Source of the DNA: a virus | Direction: 5' to 3' (one strand) | DNA: 64,000 bases | Virus record (IMG/VR): IMGVR_UViG_3300028608_000011 | Location: 1 to 64,000 of that record | Part shown: positions 33,853-41,941 of the stretch, one piece after another | How the letters are laid out: every line of letters starts with the position of its first letter | Numbering within the stretch: position 1 is the first letter of the stretch | The notes under the pieces: model-generated | Seen by the model: only the letters and a program-made list of their open reading frames with translations | What the model was told of the DNA's origin: nothing | The model's database searches: none | Made by a program: the position numbers and the translations under genes

Positions 33853-34608
33853 ATGGGATCAATCGCGCGGGCGCTTGCCAAACTCAGGAACCCCCTTACT
33901 GCCTCCATGGGTGGGGTCTCCCCTGGCTATATTGAAGGGCTGAATTACCGTTGGACAGCAGCTGAGCAAATCACTATCGATAGCGGTGCGGCTTGGTGCC
34001 CTTATACCTCTAACCCCCATGTGGTAGTGCTGGCATCACCTCTAGTTTTGAGTGTGCCAGTGGGTACCGCGTTATCTCGCACCAACCTTTGGCTTCACGA
34101 CGATAACGGCGTTCCAACAGTAGTATCTGATGATTTCAGCGTGTTAACGGACAACTATTTTGGAAGTGCTTTCCGCCACCCTACTAATAAAGGGTGGCGC
34201 TATATCGGCTCTCTTATGCGCAACAGCCTTGGAGGCCTTTTTGCCCAGGGGGCAGAGAATGGGGTGCACACCTACTACGCGCATATGGCTCAGGCGCCCT
34301 TCGAGGCGCTTAATACCACGGCACAAACAGCGGCCAGAACCGTAAACCTGAACTCGGTTATTCCAGCTTCTGCCATTTCTGTAATAGCCCAGTTAACCGC
34401 TTCTGCAGCCGTTCTTAGAGTTGCGGCCTCCAGCGCAACCGCTGCGGGTAACACAGTATCTAGCGGCTGGTATGTAGCCCTTGTGTTAAGTGGCGCATCA
34501 TCCGTAATTGACGTGCCTTTAGGCAGAGATCAGGCCATGCAGTACGCTAGCGATGCAGCTACGGGCACGCTAACAATGCGCTGCATCGGCTACCGATACA
34601 GGCGGTGA
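33853..34608 (+). CDS. Second receptor-binding module, paralogous to fibre tip
   Basis: The 251-aa protein shares an ordered set of short matches with the C-terminal domain of the fibre at 31110-33377: G-Y/F-IEGL near the start, R-YIGS-x-x in the middle, A-PF-A, then VNLNSVIP versus VSLSSVVP. This shows a duplication followed by divergence. It lacks the coiled-coil shaft, so it may be a separate short tip protein or a reservoir for recombination of the fibre tip. The DNA is A+T-rich relative to the tail genes. Confidence 0.75.
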   Translation: MGSIARALAKLRNPLTASMGGVSPGYIEGLNYRWTAAEQITIDSGAAWCPYTSNPHVVVLASPLVLSVPVGTALSRTNLWLHDDNGVPTVVSDDFSVLTDNYFGSAFRHPTNKGWRYIGSLMRNSLGGLFAQGAENGVHTYYAHMAQAPFEALNTTAQTAARTVNLNSVIPASAISVIAQLTASAAVLRVAASSATAAGNTVSSGWYVALVLSGASSVIDVPLGRDQAMQYASDAATGTLTMRCIGYRYRR

Positions 34609-34615
34609 GCAGCTT

Positions 34616-34723
34616 ATGGATCCAACCTCCGACGGATGCCACTCTGCCTTCCTTGTGGGCACAGTGGCAAACGGCTATCCTGCGCGCACACGTTATAAGG
34701 AAATAGCCGCTGATGACTACTGA
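34616..34723 (+). CDS. Possible 35-aa peptide upstream of holin
   Basis: A short frame starts at ATG 34616 with GGTGAG six bases upstream and ends eleven bases inside the next gene, an overlap of the kind used in this genome. The peptide MDPTSDGCHSAFLVGTVANG plus 15 residues has no membrane segment. It may be a leader peptide coupled to the holin gene or noise. Confidence 0.35.
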   Translation: MDPTSDGCHSAFLVGTVANGYPARTRYKEIAADDY

Positions 34724-35108
34724 TCCAGCTTCGAGCACAGGATGGCTGACGGTATCTGCAGTCTACGTGTGGGCAGTTCTAGAGCAGCTGCACCCCGGCT
34801 CCGCAATGGGGGCTTCGTTCGGTTGCGTATTCTTCATTCTTCTCCCGGATCCTGTCGTTTCTTCCTGGTTCCTAAAACTTATTCGCAAAATCGGACTCAC
34901 AATCGTGTCCTGGGGTTTCGGCTACGCTGTCGGGATAGCCTTCTCCAGCAACAGTTCGATGTTGGTGGCAGTCATTGGGGCTGCGGTAGCGTCCGGGGTT
35001 CTCGGCGCCATCAATCTGATGGTCAAGAACGATGGCGATCTTCCGCAGTGGATGTCTTCACTGATTAACGCAATCCTACGGTTAAAGCGAGGCGGCGATG
35101 AGCAATGA
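34713..35108 (+). CDS. Probable holin, 131 aa
   Basis: The protein opens the lysis cassette. Three hydrophobic segments can be placed at about residues 27-50, 58-76 and 80-100, separated by short polar turns, and the C-terminus is basic (LRLKRGGDEQ). This fits a small phage holin. An AAGGA site lies eleven bases before ATG 34713. It overlaps the next membrane-protein gene by eleven bases. Holins open the inner membrane to let the endolysin out. Confidence 0.72.
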   Translation: MTTDPASSTGWLTVSAVYVWAVLEQLHPGSAMGASFGCVFFILLPDPVVSSWFLKLIRKIGLTIVSWGFGYAVGIAFSSNSSMLVAVIGAAVASGVLGAINLMVKNDGDLPQWMSSLINAILRLKRGGDEQ

Positions 35109-35415
35109 TCCTACTTACGGGGAAGTGCTTCTGAGCATTCGCATAGTTCTTCACATGATCACTTTTCTGTCGGTGATCGCTTACACCAGCGAACACCGCA
35201 CCCGGTGGTTCTCCAGCTTCCTGGCCTTCCTACTGGCCGGTACTTCTCTGGCCCTGGCCACACAGGGCTACTCCGGGTTCGCGAAGATCGCACCCAACTC
35301 CGAAATCTGGCTGGTGCTGTTCGTAGCAGTGGTCACGGTTCTGGTTGTCGCCAACGGCGGCAACGTCGCAAAAGTCTTGCACAACACCCGGAAGAGACTC
35401 CCCTATGGACGATAA
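35098..35415 (+). CDS. Second small membrane protein of lysis cassette (holin/antiholin)
   Basis: The 105-aa protein has three predicted transmembrane segments (about 11-28, 37-56 and 69-88) and a basic end (RKRLPYGR). It lies between the first holin gene and the endolysin gene with overlaps on both sides, so it may be the main holin or an antiholin that tunes lysis timing. Confidence 0.75.
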   Translation: MSNDPTYGEVLLSIRIVLHMITFLSVIAYTSEHRTRWFSSFLAFLLAGTSLALATQGYSGFAKIAPNSEIWLVLFVAVVTVLVVANGGNVAKVLHNTRKRLPYGR

Positions 35416-35947
35416 AACGCTGGCGGCTGCGGCAGGCATTCCTTTGGCTCTCGCACAGAAGTGGGTAGAACCGATCAACGAGGCGTTGAAGTACGCTGAC
35501 ATCACTCTGGCCAGGTCGATCGCTTCGTTCATCGCCCAGACCGGGCATGAAAGCCTGGGCTTCTCGGTGACCAAGGAGATGGGCAGCGACAAATACCTGA
35601 GCAAGTACGACACCGGCAAGCTGGCTGCCAATCTCGGCAACACGCCAGAAGCCGACGGTGACGGTCAGCTGTACGCCGGCCGCGGCCTGATTCAGGTCAC
35701 GGGCAAGCGCAACTACGCCAAGTGTAGCCAGGCACTGTTCGGTGATGACCGCCTGCTACAGCATCCGGAGATCCTCGAGCAGCCAAAGTATGCCGCGCTG
35801 TCCGCAGCCTGGTACTGGAAGCTGAACAACCTGAACCGGCTCTCGAACGACATCATGGCCCAGACCAAGGCGATCAACGGTGGCTACAACGGCATCGAAG
35901 ACCGCAAGGAGCGGTTCGCGCGCGCGATGAAGGTGTTGGCCGCGTGA
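35405..35947 (+). CDS. Endolysin, GH19 chitinase-like
   Basis: The 180-aa protein has the GH19-type lysozyme pattern: a catalytic glutamate in QTGHESLGF near residue 48, the substrate-binding YAGRGLIQVTGKRNYAK, and INGGYNGIEDRKERF near the end. No signal peptide is visible, so release depends on the holins. ATG 35405 is chosen; the open frame begins earlier but lacks a ribosome site. Confidence 0.93.
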   Translation: MDDKTLAAAAGIPLALAQKWVEPINEALKYADITLARSIASFIAQTGHESLGFSVTKEMGSDKYLSKYDTGKLAANLGNTPEADGDGQLYAGRGLIQVTGKRNYAKCSQALFGDDRLLQHPEILEQPKYAALSAAWYWKLNNLNRLSNDIMAQTKAINGGYNGIEDRKERFARAMKVLAA

Positions 35948-36477
35948 TCGAGATCAAGGCGGTGATCATCGCCGTCGGCGCTGCTCTGGTAATCGGGGCG
36001 GGCGCCGGCGGCTACGCTGCCTGGCAGTACCGGGCAATGAAGGCTGACAACGATCTGCTCGATCTGCGCAACACGTTCGACAGCGCCACCGCCGCGGCCA
36101 AAGAGCAGTCGCTGGGCGTAGAGCGAGAGCTGCAGGCCCAGATCAACCAGGTGAGTCAGAAGGGTCGAGATGAAAACCAGAAGATCGAATCTAACGCTGC
36201 TGTGGCTGCTTCCACTACTGGCAGCCTGCTCGCGGCAGCCGATCAGCGTTTCAGTGCCACCGCCTGTGATCCCGGAGTTGCCCGCCGAGGCGCGGCAGCA
36301 ACCTCGGCCGCGTATCTGTATTCCCAGCTGCTTGGAGAATCTCAGCGCCTGGCAGAAGGGTTGGCAAAAGAAGCTGACAGCGCCCGAAGCCGAGGGCAGT
36401 CTTGTGAAGCCGCTTACGACACAGTGAGAAGGGGATTGGATTTGTTGCGGAAGGGGGCGGCTGTAACCGCTGGGTGA
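35944..36477 (+). CDS. Inner-membrane spanin (Rz-like)
   Basis: GTG 35944 overlaps the endolysin stop (GTGA). The 177-aa protein has an N-terminal transmembrane helix (residues 5-27), a long periplasmic coiled coil (about 35-100) and a C-terminal globular part with two cysteines. The outer-membrane partner is encoded within it in another frame. Spanins fuse inner and outer membranes in the last step of lysis. Confidence 0.88.
   Translation: MIEIKAVIIAVGAALVIGAGAGGYAAWQYRAMKADNDLLDLRNTFDSATAAAKEQSLGVERELQAQINQVSQKGRDENQKIESNAAVAASTTGSLLAAADQRFSATACDPGVARRGAAATSAAYLYSQLLGESQRLAEGLAKEADSARSRGQSCEAAYDTVRRGLDLLRKGAAVTAG
36170..36427 (+). CDS. Outer-membrane spanin lipoprotein (Rz1-like), nested
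   Basis: This 85-aa frame lies wholly inside the Rz gene in the +1 frame. It has a lipoprotein signal with a perfect lipobox (LLAAC, Cys20), and the mature part is proline-rich (VPPPVIPELP), as in Rz1. The nested arrangement is the classical Rz/Rz1 layout. It would be anchored in the outer membrane and pair with Rz. Confidence 0.9.
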   Translation: MKTRRSNLTLLWLLPLLAACSRQPISVSVPPPVIPELPAEARQQPRPRICIPSCLENLSAWQKGWQKKLTAPEAEGSLVKPLTTQ

Positions 36478-36481
36478 TGGG

Positions 36482-36503
36482 GAGGGCAGCGATCGCTGCC
36501 CTC
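36482..36503. terminator. 22-bp perfect palindrome between convergent operons
   Basis: GAGGGCAGCGA / TCGCTGCCCTC is a perfect palindrome in the 33-base gap between the rightward lysis genes and the leftward replication genes. TTTGC follows on the right side. It probably terminates transcription from both sides. Confidence 0.82.
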
Positions 36504-36510
36504 TTTGCTG

Positions 36511-36804
36511 CTATGGATGTGTCCACCAGAACTTGCCGAACACCGTGCTGCCATCCAGCAGCCGGTACTCCATGTTGCCCTCGCGCTCCGACAGATGCCG
36601 GGTGCGGAACGCAATGACCACTTTGTCCGACTCGCTCAGCTTGGAAAGCGGAATGCCTTCCTCGTGAACTTTGGTGCCGGCTGGCAGCTTGATGTACATC
36701 CAGCTGCCTACCGGCGCCAGCTTGCCAGGGTCATTCCAGTGGGTGGTCTCATCGACGTGCCCACAGTGCGCGCAGACCGCGCCCTGAATTTTGTTCAGGC
36801 TCAT
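36511..36804 (-). CDS. Small C-x2-C protein, 97 aa
   Basis: The last gene of the leftward block. ATG 36804 has GAGG six bases upstream and is preferred over a GTG at 36816. An N-terminal CAHCGH motif (near residues 11-16) could bind zinc, but only one C-x2-C pair is present, so a dimer or added His ligands would be needed. The rest is a small beta-rich domain (YIKLPAGTKV...). Function unknown. Confidence 0.75.
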   Translation of the reverse strand: MSLNKIQGAVCAHCGHVDETTHWNDPGKLAPVGSWMYIKLPAGTKVHEEGIPLSKLSESDKVVIAFRTRHLSEREGNMEYRLLDGSTVFGKFWWTHP

Positions 36805-36805
36805 T

Positions 36806-37048
36806 TCAGCCCTCACATTTGACGTGGTAGATGGTTTCGTTCTTGTCCCGGTAGGCCTTGGCCTGCGCTGACAGTTCGTCCTGAATCTCTCTGCGAGTCT
36901 TTACCGAGCCGTCGGCGTTGGTGTTGAAGGGGTTGAGGGTCTGCATGAACTCCTTCGTCCGGGTGCATTTCTTGCCGCACTTTCCGCACGGCGCCGTGGT
37001 CTTGTTGGTCAGCTTGACCACTTCAAAGGTTTGTCGGGTGGTACGCAT
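36806..37048 (-). CDS. Small zinc-ribbon-like protein, 80 aa
   Basis: Residues 21-28 contain CGKCGKKC and another cysteine lies near the C-terminus (HVKCEG), which together could bind one zinc ion. The protein is basic. It begins at ATG 37048, with GGAG seven bases upstream, overlapping the end of the SbcC gene by a few bases. A nucleic-acid-binding role is likely but not shown. Confidence 0.75.
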   Translation of the reverse strand: MRTTRQTFEVVKLTNKTTAPCGKCGKKCTRTKEFMQTLNPFNTNADGSVKTRREIQDELSAQAKAYRDKNETIYHVKCEG

Positions 37049-37050
37049 AC

Positions 37051-39315
37051 TCACTCTCCTACGTTGACGATGTTTTCGGCCAGCGCCTGGTCTGTCTCGC
37101 GGTGGGTGATCAGCAGCACCTGCTTGGCGCTGACAGCGATCATCGCGGCGAGGGACGCAGCGTTGTGTTCACGGCACGACTCAGTCGGCTCATCGAAGAT
37201 CAGCAGGCTGTCCTTGCCGTACAGTGCACGGGCCAGGCCCACACGCAGTGACACGCCGATCATGGCCTTCTGAGCGCCGGAAGCACTGGCGGTTGGCGCC
37301 ATGATCCCGTCCTCTTCGAACAGGAACTCGCCATCCTCGTTGGTGATCTTGGTGATCAGATCCTTCGAGGCGGTGCGCACCAGGCGGCTGGACACACCCA
37401 TAACGGTGTCCCAGACTTCCTTCAGGTACTGCTGGCGGCGCTCGCGCAGGAACTGCACCAGCCGACCGTATTTCTTGGCCAGCACGGTGTGCTCCAGAGC
37501 CGCAGCGTTGCGAGCCTGCAGACCTTCGAGCTTTTCCTTCGCCAGTTTCAGCAGCTGCGATTGGTGCTTGAGGGTTTGCTCGGCGGCGGCCACTGCCGAC
37601 TGGAGTTCCTGGCGCTTCTCCTTCCACATCGTGAGGGCATCGCGGTAGGTGATCTCCAGAGCTTCAGCTGCGCTCACCTCTTCGTCGGTTGGCGGCTCAG
37701 GCATGGCCTCCAGCTGGTCGTTGAGCAGCTGCAGGGTGACCTCGTTATCAGTCAGCGCCTTCTCAGCCTTGGCCAGGGCGTCCTTGTCGGTGTTGAACAC
37801 CGAGTTGGCTTCGTTCACGCCCTTCAGCTTGGCGTTGAGATCCGCATAGGCCTCGCGGCTGGCCGTCAGTGCAGCGGTGGCTGCATCCAGCTCGGCCTGG
37901 ATCACGTCAGCCTTGCGCAGCTTGGCCAGCGCCTCGGTGTTGGCCTTGTAACCTTCGTTGGCGCTGTCCACGGCCGCTGCAGCCTTGTTGTAGGCAGCCA
38001 GCTTGTCCTGCAGCTCAGTGCGGCGGGACTTGCTGGCGGTGATGCCCTTCTGCAGCTCAGCCACGGACGTCTTGCGACCTTCCCAGTAGACGCGAGCCTC
38101 TTCAGCCTCCGCTGCCAGCTTGACCGGGTCGTGCTCTTCCTTGGCGCGGTTGCAGGTTGGGCACACGGCGCCGTCGGACAGCATGATTAGGTTGTCGTAG
38201 GCACCCTTGGCCTTGCCTACTTCTTCCTGGCGCGCTGCGAGATCTTCCTCGGCGGCAGGGATGGCCTTGTCGAGCAAGGTCACCTCAGCCATCAGCTCGT
38301 CTTCCTCGAACTCAGCCCAGTTGGCGGTGAACTCGACCTGACGGGTGTTCAGCGTGAGATCCGACTCGTCGGTGTCCTGCTGCACAGCCTTGCGGTGTGA
38401 GGCCTCGTCCTGCAGGTTCTTTTCCTTTACCGCCAGCTCTCCGCCAGCAGTCTTGGCTTTTTGCAGCTCAGCCTGCAGCGCCGCAGCGTCTTGCAGTTCG
38501 CGACCTTCAAGACGTTTCTTCGCCTCGTCGACGCGCTCCTGCATGTTTTTGACCTGAACCTCGGCCACGCCGATCTTGTTCGACAGGGTGACGACGTCGG
38601 CCAACTGCTGACGCATTGCGGAGGAGGATGCAGGCTGCTCCATGGTGAACTCGCCGTGCAGATCCAGTGCACCGTTGGCATCTTCCAGCGCAATGCAGGC
38701 CTGCTGTTCAGAGTCGCTCGCTGTCTGCAGGTCACGCTGCACCGCTTCCATGTCCTCGGCAGACACTTCTTTGGCATCGGCTTGGCTGGTGTTCATGGTG
38801 GCCTGACGCTGTGCTTCGACCTGCACCTTGTCGATCAGGTCAACGCCGGCGAACTCTTCGACCTTCTTGTTCAGCGCGGTGGCGCCGAAGTCGAGGATGC
38901 CGGCCGAGGAGCCCTGACGGGACTGCACGAACAGGTTCCAGTCCTTGGCTGCCAGCCCCAGCATTTCTTCCACAGCGGCGGTCACCGGCGTGTTGCCGTT
39001 GGCCACCAGCTCAACGGTGCCGTCGGCATTCAGGCGGCTGAGCTTGGCCGAGTTGTTGTTGCGGGACAGGGTGTAGATCCCGCCGTGCAGCTCGTACTTC
39101 AGCTCGATGGTGAACTTGGTCTGGCCCCAGGTCGGGATGTTTTCTTTCTTGCCTGGCACCACAGTCACACCGAACAGCGCGGCTTCTACAGCCTGCAGCA
39201 GGGTGGACTTGCCGCGAGCGTTGTCGCCGGCGATGACGTTCAGACCGTTGGTGAAATCCGCGGTGAAGTTGCCCAACTTCTTGAAGTGGGTGGTGACGAG
39301 TGATAACAGACGCAT
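37051..39315 (-). CDS. sbcC: SbcC/Rad50-like nuclease ATPase subunit
   Basis: The 754-aa protein has Walker A GDNARGKST at residues 30-38, a long coiled coil interrupted by a zinc hook CPTC near 385, an ABC signature region (SGAQKAMIGVS, about 680) and Walker B LLIFDEPTE near 705. It resembles phage T5 D13 / T4 gp46. With the SbcD subunit (40856-41941) it would process double-strand ends and recombination forks. AGGAGG lies four bases before the ATG. Confidence 0.93.
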   Translation of the reverse strand: MRLLSLVTTHFKKLGNFTADFTNGLNVIAGDNARGKSTLLQAVEAALFGVTVVPGKKENIPTWGQTKFTIELKYELHGGIYTLSRNNNSAKLSRLNADGTVELVANGNTPVTAAVEEMLGLAAKDWNLFVQSRQGSSAGILDFGATALNKKVEEFAGVDLIDKVQVEAQRQATMNTSQADAKEVSAEDMEAVQRDLQTASDSEQQACIALEDANGALDLHGEFTMEQPASSSAMRQQLADVVTLSNKIGVAEVQVKNMQERVDEAKKRLEGRELQDAAALQAELQKAKTAGGELAVKEKNLQDEASHRKAVQQDTDESDLTLNTRQVEFTANWAEFEEDELMAEVTLLDKAIPAAEEDLAARQEEVGKAKGAYDNLIMLSDGAVCPTCNRAKEEHDPVKLAAEAEEARVYWEGRKTSVAELQKGITASKSRRTELQDKLAAYNKAAAAVDSANEGYKANTEALAKLRKADVIQAELDAATAALTASREAYADLNAKLKGVNEANSVFNTDKDALAKAEKALTDNEVTLQLLNDQLEAMPEPPTDEEVSAAEALEITYRDALTMWKEKRQELQSAVAAAEQTLKHQSQLLKLAKEKLEGLQARNAAALEHTVLAKKYGRLVQFLRERRQQYLKEVWDTVMGVSSRLVRTASKDLITKITNEDGEFLFEEDGIMAPTASASGAQKAMIGVSLRVGLARALYGKDSLLIFDEPTESCREHNAASLAAMIAVSAKQVLLITHRETDQALAENIVNVGE

Positions 39316-39335
39316 GGCGCCTCCTAGTGAGGATT

Positions 39336-39353
39336 CTTCGCTGATTAGCGAGG
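39336..39353 (-). repeat. Boundary motif copy upstream of sbcC
   Basis: On the minus strand it reads CCTCGCTAATCAGCGAAG, a near-perfect small stem-loop. It lies immediately after the stop of the 58-aa gene and 20 bases before the sbcC ATG. Confidence 0.5.
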
Positions 39354-39530
39354 TTACATTGATTTGATGGCGTCAGCTACAGCCAAGGAAAGGGGATGAG
39401 GGTTGCGATTGGTTCTAGTTATTGAACCAATCAGCTGCTCAAGCTTGGCCAGTTTGGCTTCAGACCACCCGCACTGTGCGAATTTATTGAACAGTGCGGG
39501 GTGATCTGTGGGCACCCAGCCCACGTTCAC
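39354..39530 (-). CDS. Small soluble protein, 58 aa, GTGA-coupled
   Basis: The GTG at 39530 overlaps the stop of the MazG-like gene (GTGA). The 58-aa product (starting MNVGWVPTDHPALFNKFAQC) has a helix with KLAKLEQLIGSI and ends in VADAIKSM just before the boundary motif. No in-frame stop interrupts it, and two hairpins in this DNA would lie in coding sequence. The family is not recognised. It is below common gene-finder length limits. Confidence 0.6.
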   Translation of the reverse strand: MNVGWVPTDHPALFNKFAQCGWSEAKLAKLEQLIGSITRTNRNPHPLSLAVADAIKSM

Positions 39531-40123
39531 AGGGCCTCCATTGCAGCCATGTAATCGCCGAAGTCCTCGCCCTGGTGGTGCGTGTAGGACAACTTCTTGA
39601 TGAACGCCTTCTGGATCGCTGCGTCCGCAGCCTGCGCCACTTCGGCGTCGACTTCCACGCCTTGGCCCAGCTCCGGCAAGTCAATGTCGATCAGCATGGC
39701 AGCTGCCTTGACGTCGAACAGCTCGCGGATCAGCGCCTGGCGATTGGTCTCTTGGCTGTGGCCATACGGGCTGACGCTTTCGAAGCCGTGGCGGAGGATC
39801 TTGCCGATGACCTGCACCACCTCGCCGCACTCTTCCATCAGGATGGCCAGGCGCTCAGCCTGCGCCGGTGACAGCCCGTTGAAGTGGGCGTCGGCCAGCT
39901 GACCAATCCACGGCGCTGGCTCCTCGCTCTGCGGCCGCAGGAACAGCTCAGCCTTGCCAGCTGCCCGCTCCAGACGCTCGATGTCACCCTCCGGCAGGAT
40001 GCCTTTGCTGGACAGTGTGTCCACCTCGTCGATCAGCTCGTCGAGGATGTTGTCGACCTTGTCGACGGCGCCCGGAATGCCCTGAGCGATGTTGCAGTAA
40101 CCGTTGAATCGGAAATTATTCAT
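39527..40123 (-). CDS. MazG-like nucleotide pyrophosphohydrolase (1)
   Basis: The start at ATG 40123 has GGAG seven bases upstream. The 198-aa protein contains EECGEVVQVIGKILRHG near residue 96 and a downstream ELFDVKAA motif, matching the E-x-x-E ... E-x-x-D metal-binding pattern of all-alpha NTP pyrophosphohydrolases. Such enzymes hydrolyse dNTPs or ppGpp-like molecules and help steer nucleotide pools. A second family member lies at 51282-51926. Confidence 0.8.
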   Translation of the reverse strand: MNNFRFNGYCNIAQGIPGAVDKVDNILDELIDEVDTLSSKGILPEGDIERLERAAGKAELFLRPQSEEPAPWIGQLADAHFNGLSPAQAERLAILMEECGEVVQVIGKILRHGFESVSPYGHSQETNRQALIRELFDVKAAAMLIDIDLPELGQGVEVDAEVAQAADAAIQKAFIKKLSYTHHQGEDFGDYMAAMEAL

Positions 40124-40859
40124 GAGTTTTCTCCGGTGCGGCGAGTAGTGGGTTGATGCGGCTTTCCAGCGCAAGCTTCAGGGCTTCAGGCGGCTGTCCG
40201 AAGAAGTCGTGCATACGCTGGCCGATGCCTTCGATGGACGCCTTGAACGCTGCACAGGCAGCCTCCGCTTCGGCACTCCACACGATGGTCTGCCCAGCGT
40301 GGAAGCGGTCGTTGCTGAAGTTGGTGGTGCTCAAAGTTTCCTTCTCGTGGTCATCGGCGTCTTCGACGATCTCCAGCTCGTACAGCTTGTTGTCCACCAG
40401 ATAACGGACGCCGTAGTGGAAGCCGAGCACGGGAATCTCTTGGAACGACGGCTGCCCTTTGGATACCGAACGACCATCTGCGTCACGGGCAACGTAGGCC
40501 ACGGTATAGGCGATGACCTTGACCCGCGAGGCATGCAGCACCCGCTCATAGAACTCGCGTCCAATCGCACGCAGCAACTTTTCCATGGTGTCCAGGCTGG
40601 ACTTGGTGCGGACGAAGTAGGTGCCGGTCTTTGGGTCTCGGTCGATAGGCTCCTGCCGGAACAGCGGGATGTAGCTGCCGAAGAACTTGGCGTAGTGGTC
40701 AGGCATAGCTGCCACAAACGACGTGTCGCCGCGCGGGTCGAGGTAAATCGCTGTCTTGCCCTGAATGTAGTTAGGCTCTCGACCAATGCAGTCCTCGAAG
40801 TAGCCTACGCCGACGTCCTTCAGCTTCTTGTACGGAGCTGGGAATGGCTTATGGCTCAT
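40116..40859 (-). CDS. Hypothetical protein, 247 aa, between sbcD and mazG
   Basis: The family is not recognised. The protein starts at ATG 40859, overlapping the sbcD stop by four bases, and overlaps the next gene by eight. It looks soluble with mixed alpha/beta structure and no clear motifs. Its insertion between the two SbcCD subunit genes suggests a function in the same recombination or replication process, but nothing in the sequence proves it. Confidence 0.75.
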   Translation of the reverse strand: MSHKPFPAPYKKLKDVGVGYFEDCIGREPNYIQGKTAIYLDPRGDTSFVAAMPDHYAKFFGSYIPLFRQEPIDRDPKTGTYFVRTKSSLDTMEKLLRAIGREFYERVLHASRVKVIAYTVAYVARDADGRSVSKGQPSFQEIPVLGFHYGVRYLVDNKLYELEIVEDADDHEKETLSTTNFSNDRFHAGQTIVWSAEAEAACAAFKASIEGIGQRMHDFFGQPPEALKLALESRINPLLAAPEKTHE

Positions 40860-41941
40860 GCGTTCACCTTCTGTACCAGTTCAGCGAAGAGAGGGGCGAG
40901 GTCGCTGCCTTCCAGATCGCGTGCAATCCGGGTCTGCAGATCTTCGGCGACCACACCCTCGATGTCGGTGTCCACGTCCTTCAGGGAGTCGAGCAGCTCG
41001 ACCTTGTTGCGCACGGCGAACAGGTCGTTGCAAGTCTGCAGCTCAGTGCCTGCCGGGCCGCAAGCTTGGTACTCGCCGGCCTTCCAGATCTCGCGGATGA
41101 ACTCGCTGACCTCCACCGCGCTGGACACGCTCTCGGCGCCGGTGACGTCAACGAACTGTACGCCTCTGAGATCGGGGATATCGCCGCCCAGCTTGATCTC
41201 GCAGTAGCTCTGTGTCTCCGACCAGATCAGCTCTTTGGTCAGCGTGGCGGTGTCCAGCTCCAGGTGGTAGATGAACTTGTCGCCGATGTCGTGGAAGCTG
41301 GTAGGGTGAGTGTTTCCCAGCACCACGACCTGGCCGCCGAGGTCTGTCGAACCATTGTGCTCATGGCCGATGAAGATGTAATCGAACGATGCGATCAACT
41401 CTTTGGCCAGGTCACGGCTCAGGTTAAGCGTGCTGTCCTCGGTGTTAAGCTCGAAGTTGTAGTTGCAGTGCAGGAACAGGTAGCTGGCCAGGCCGTCACG
41501 GTGCGCCGCTGCGTGCTCTGCTGCCTGGCGCATCGCGACTTCGAAAGTCTCTTGGCTGGCGTGGTGCGGCACGAAGTACAGCGACTCGTGGCAATCGAAG
41601 AACGGATCTGTCAGGTTTGGCACCGCGATGATCGGTGCCCCCATGTCTCGGATCGCCCGAAGCGAGGTCACAGTGCCTTCGCGGTTGGTCTCATCGTGGT
41701 TGCCCGCCAACGTCCAGCGGCAGCCGCTGGCCACGTTGAACCCCTGCACGATGACCTCTTCGCTGTTGAACGACTTGTCGAACAGGTCGCCAACACAGAT
41801 CAGCGGGTTGGTCGCGGTGTTGACGATGGTCATCGCTTGGTCGTACAGCGCCTGCTTCAGCCTGGCCGAAGACTCCCGAGTGGTGTGCGCTGCCCGGGAA
41901 GTCCCCAGATGGGGGTCGGTGAAGATGGTGATGTTTTTCAT
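40856..41941 (-). CDS. sbcD: SbcD/Mre11-like nuclease
   Basis: The 361-aa protein carries the metallophosphatase motifs of the Mre11 family: D9-x-H11 (TDPHLG), GDLFD at 51-55, GNHDE at 80-84 and GHEHNG near 195. It is the nuclease partner of SbcC, as in T5 D12 / T4 gp47. AAAGGA lies eight bases before ATG 41941. A 38-aa membrane peptide gene overlaps its start. Confidence 0.93.
   Translation of the reverse strand: MKNITIFTDPHLGTSRAAHTTRESSARLKQALYDQAMTIVNTATNPLICVGDLFDKSFNSEEVIVQGFNVASGCRWTLAGNHDETNREGTVTSLRAIRDMGAPIIAVPNLTDPFFDCHESLYFVPHHASQETFEVAMRQAAEHAAAHRDGLASYLFLHCNYNFELNTEDSTLNLSRDLAKELIASFDYIFIGHEHNGSTDLGGQVVVLGNTHPTSFHDIGDKFIYHLELDTATLTKELIWSETQSYCEIKLGGDIPDLRGVQFVDVTGAESVSSAVEVSEFIREIWKAGEYQACGPAGTELQTCNDLFAVRNKVELLDSLKDVDTDIEGVVAEDLQTRIARDLEGSDLAPLFAELVQKVNA

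Noticed and set aside
39407-39500. Two hairpins read first as terminators after the MazG-like gene
   Set aside because: Neither is followed by a T-run, and both lie inside the open 58-aa frame at 39354-39530.
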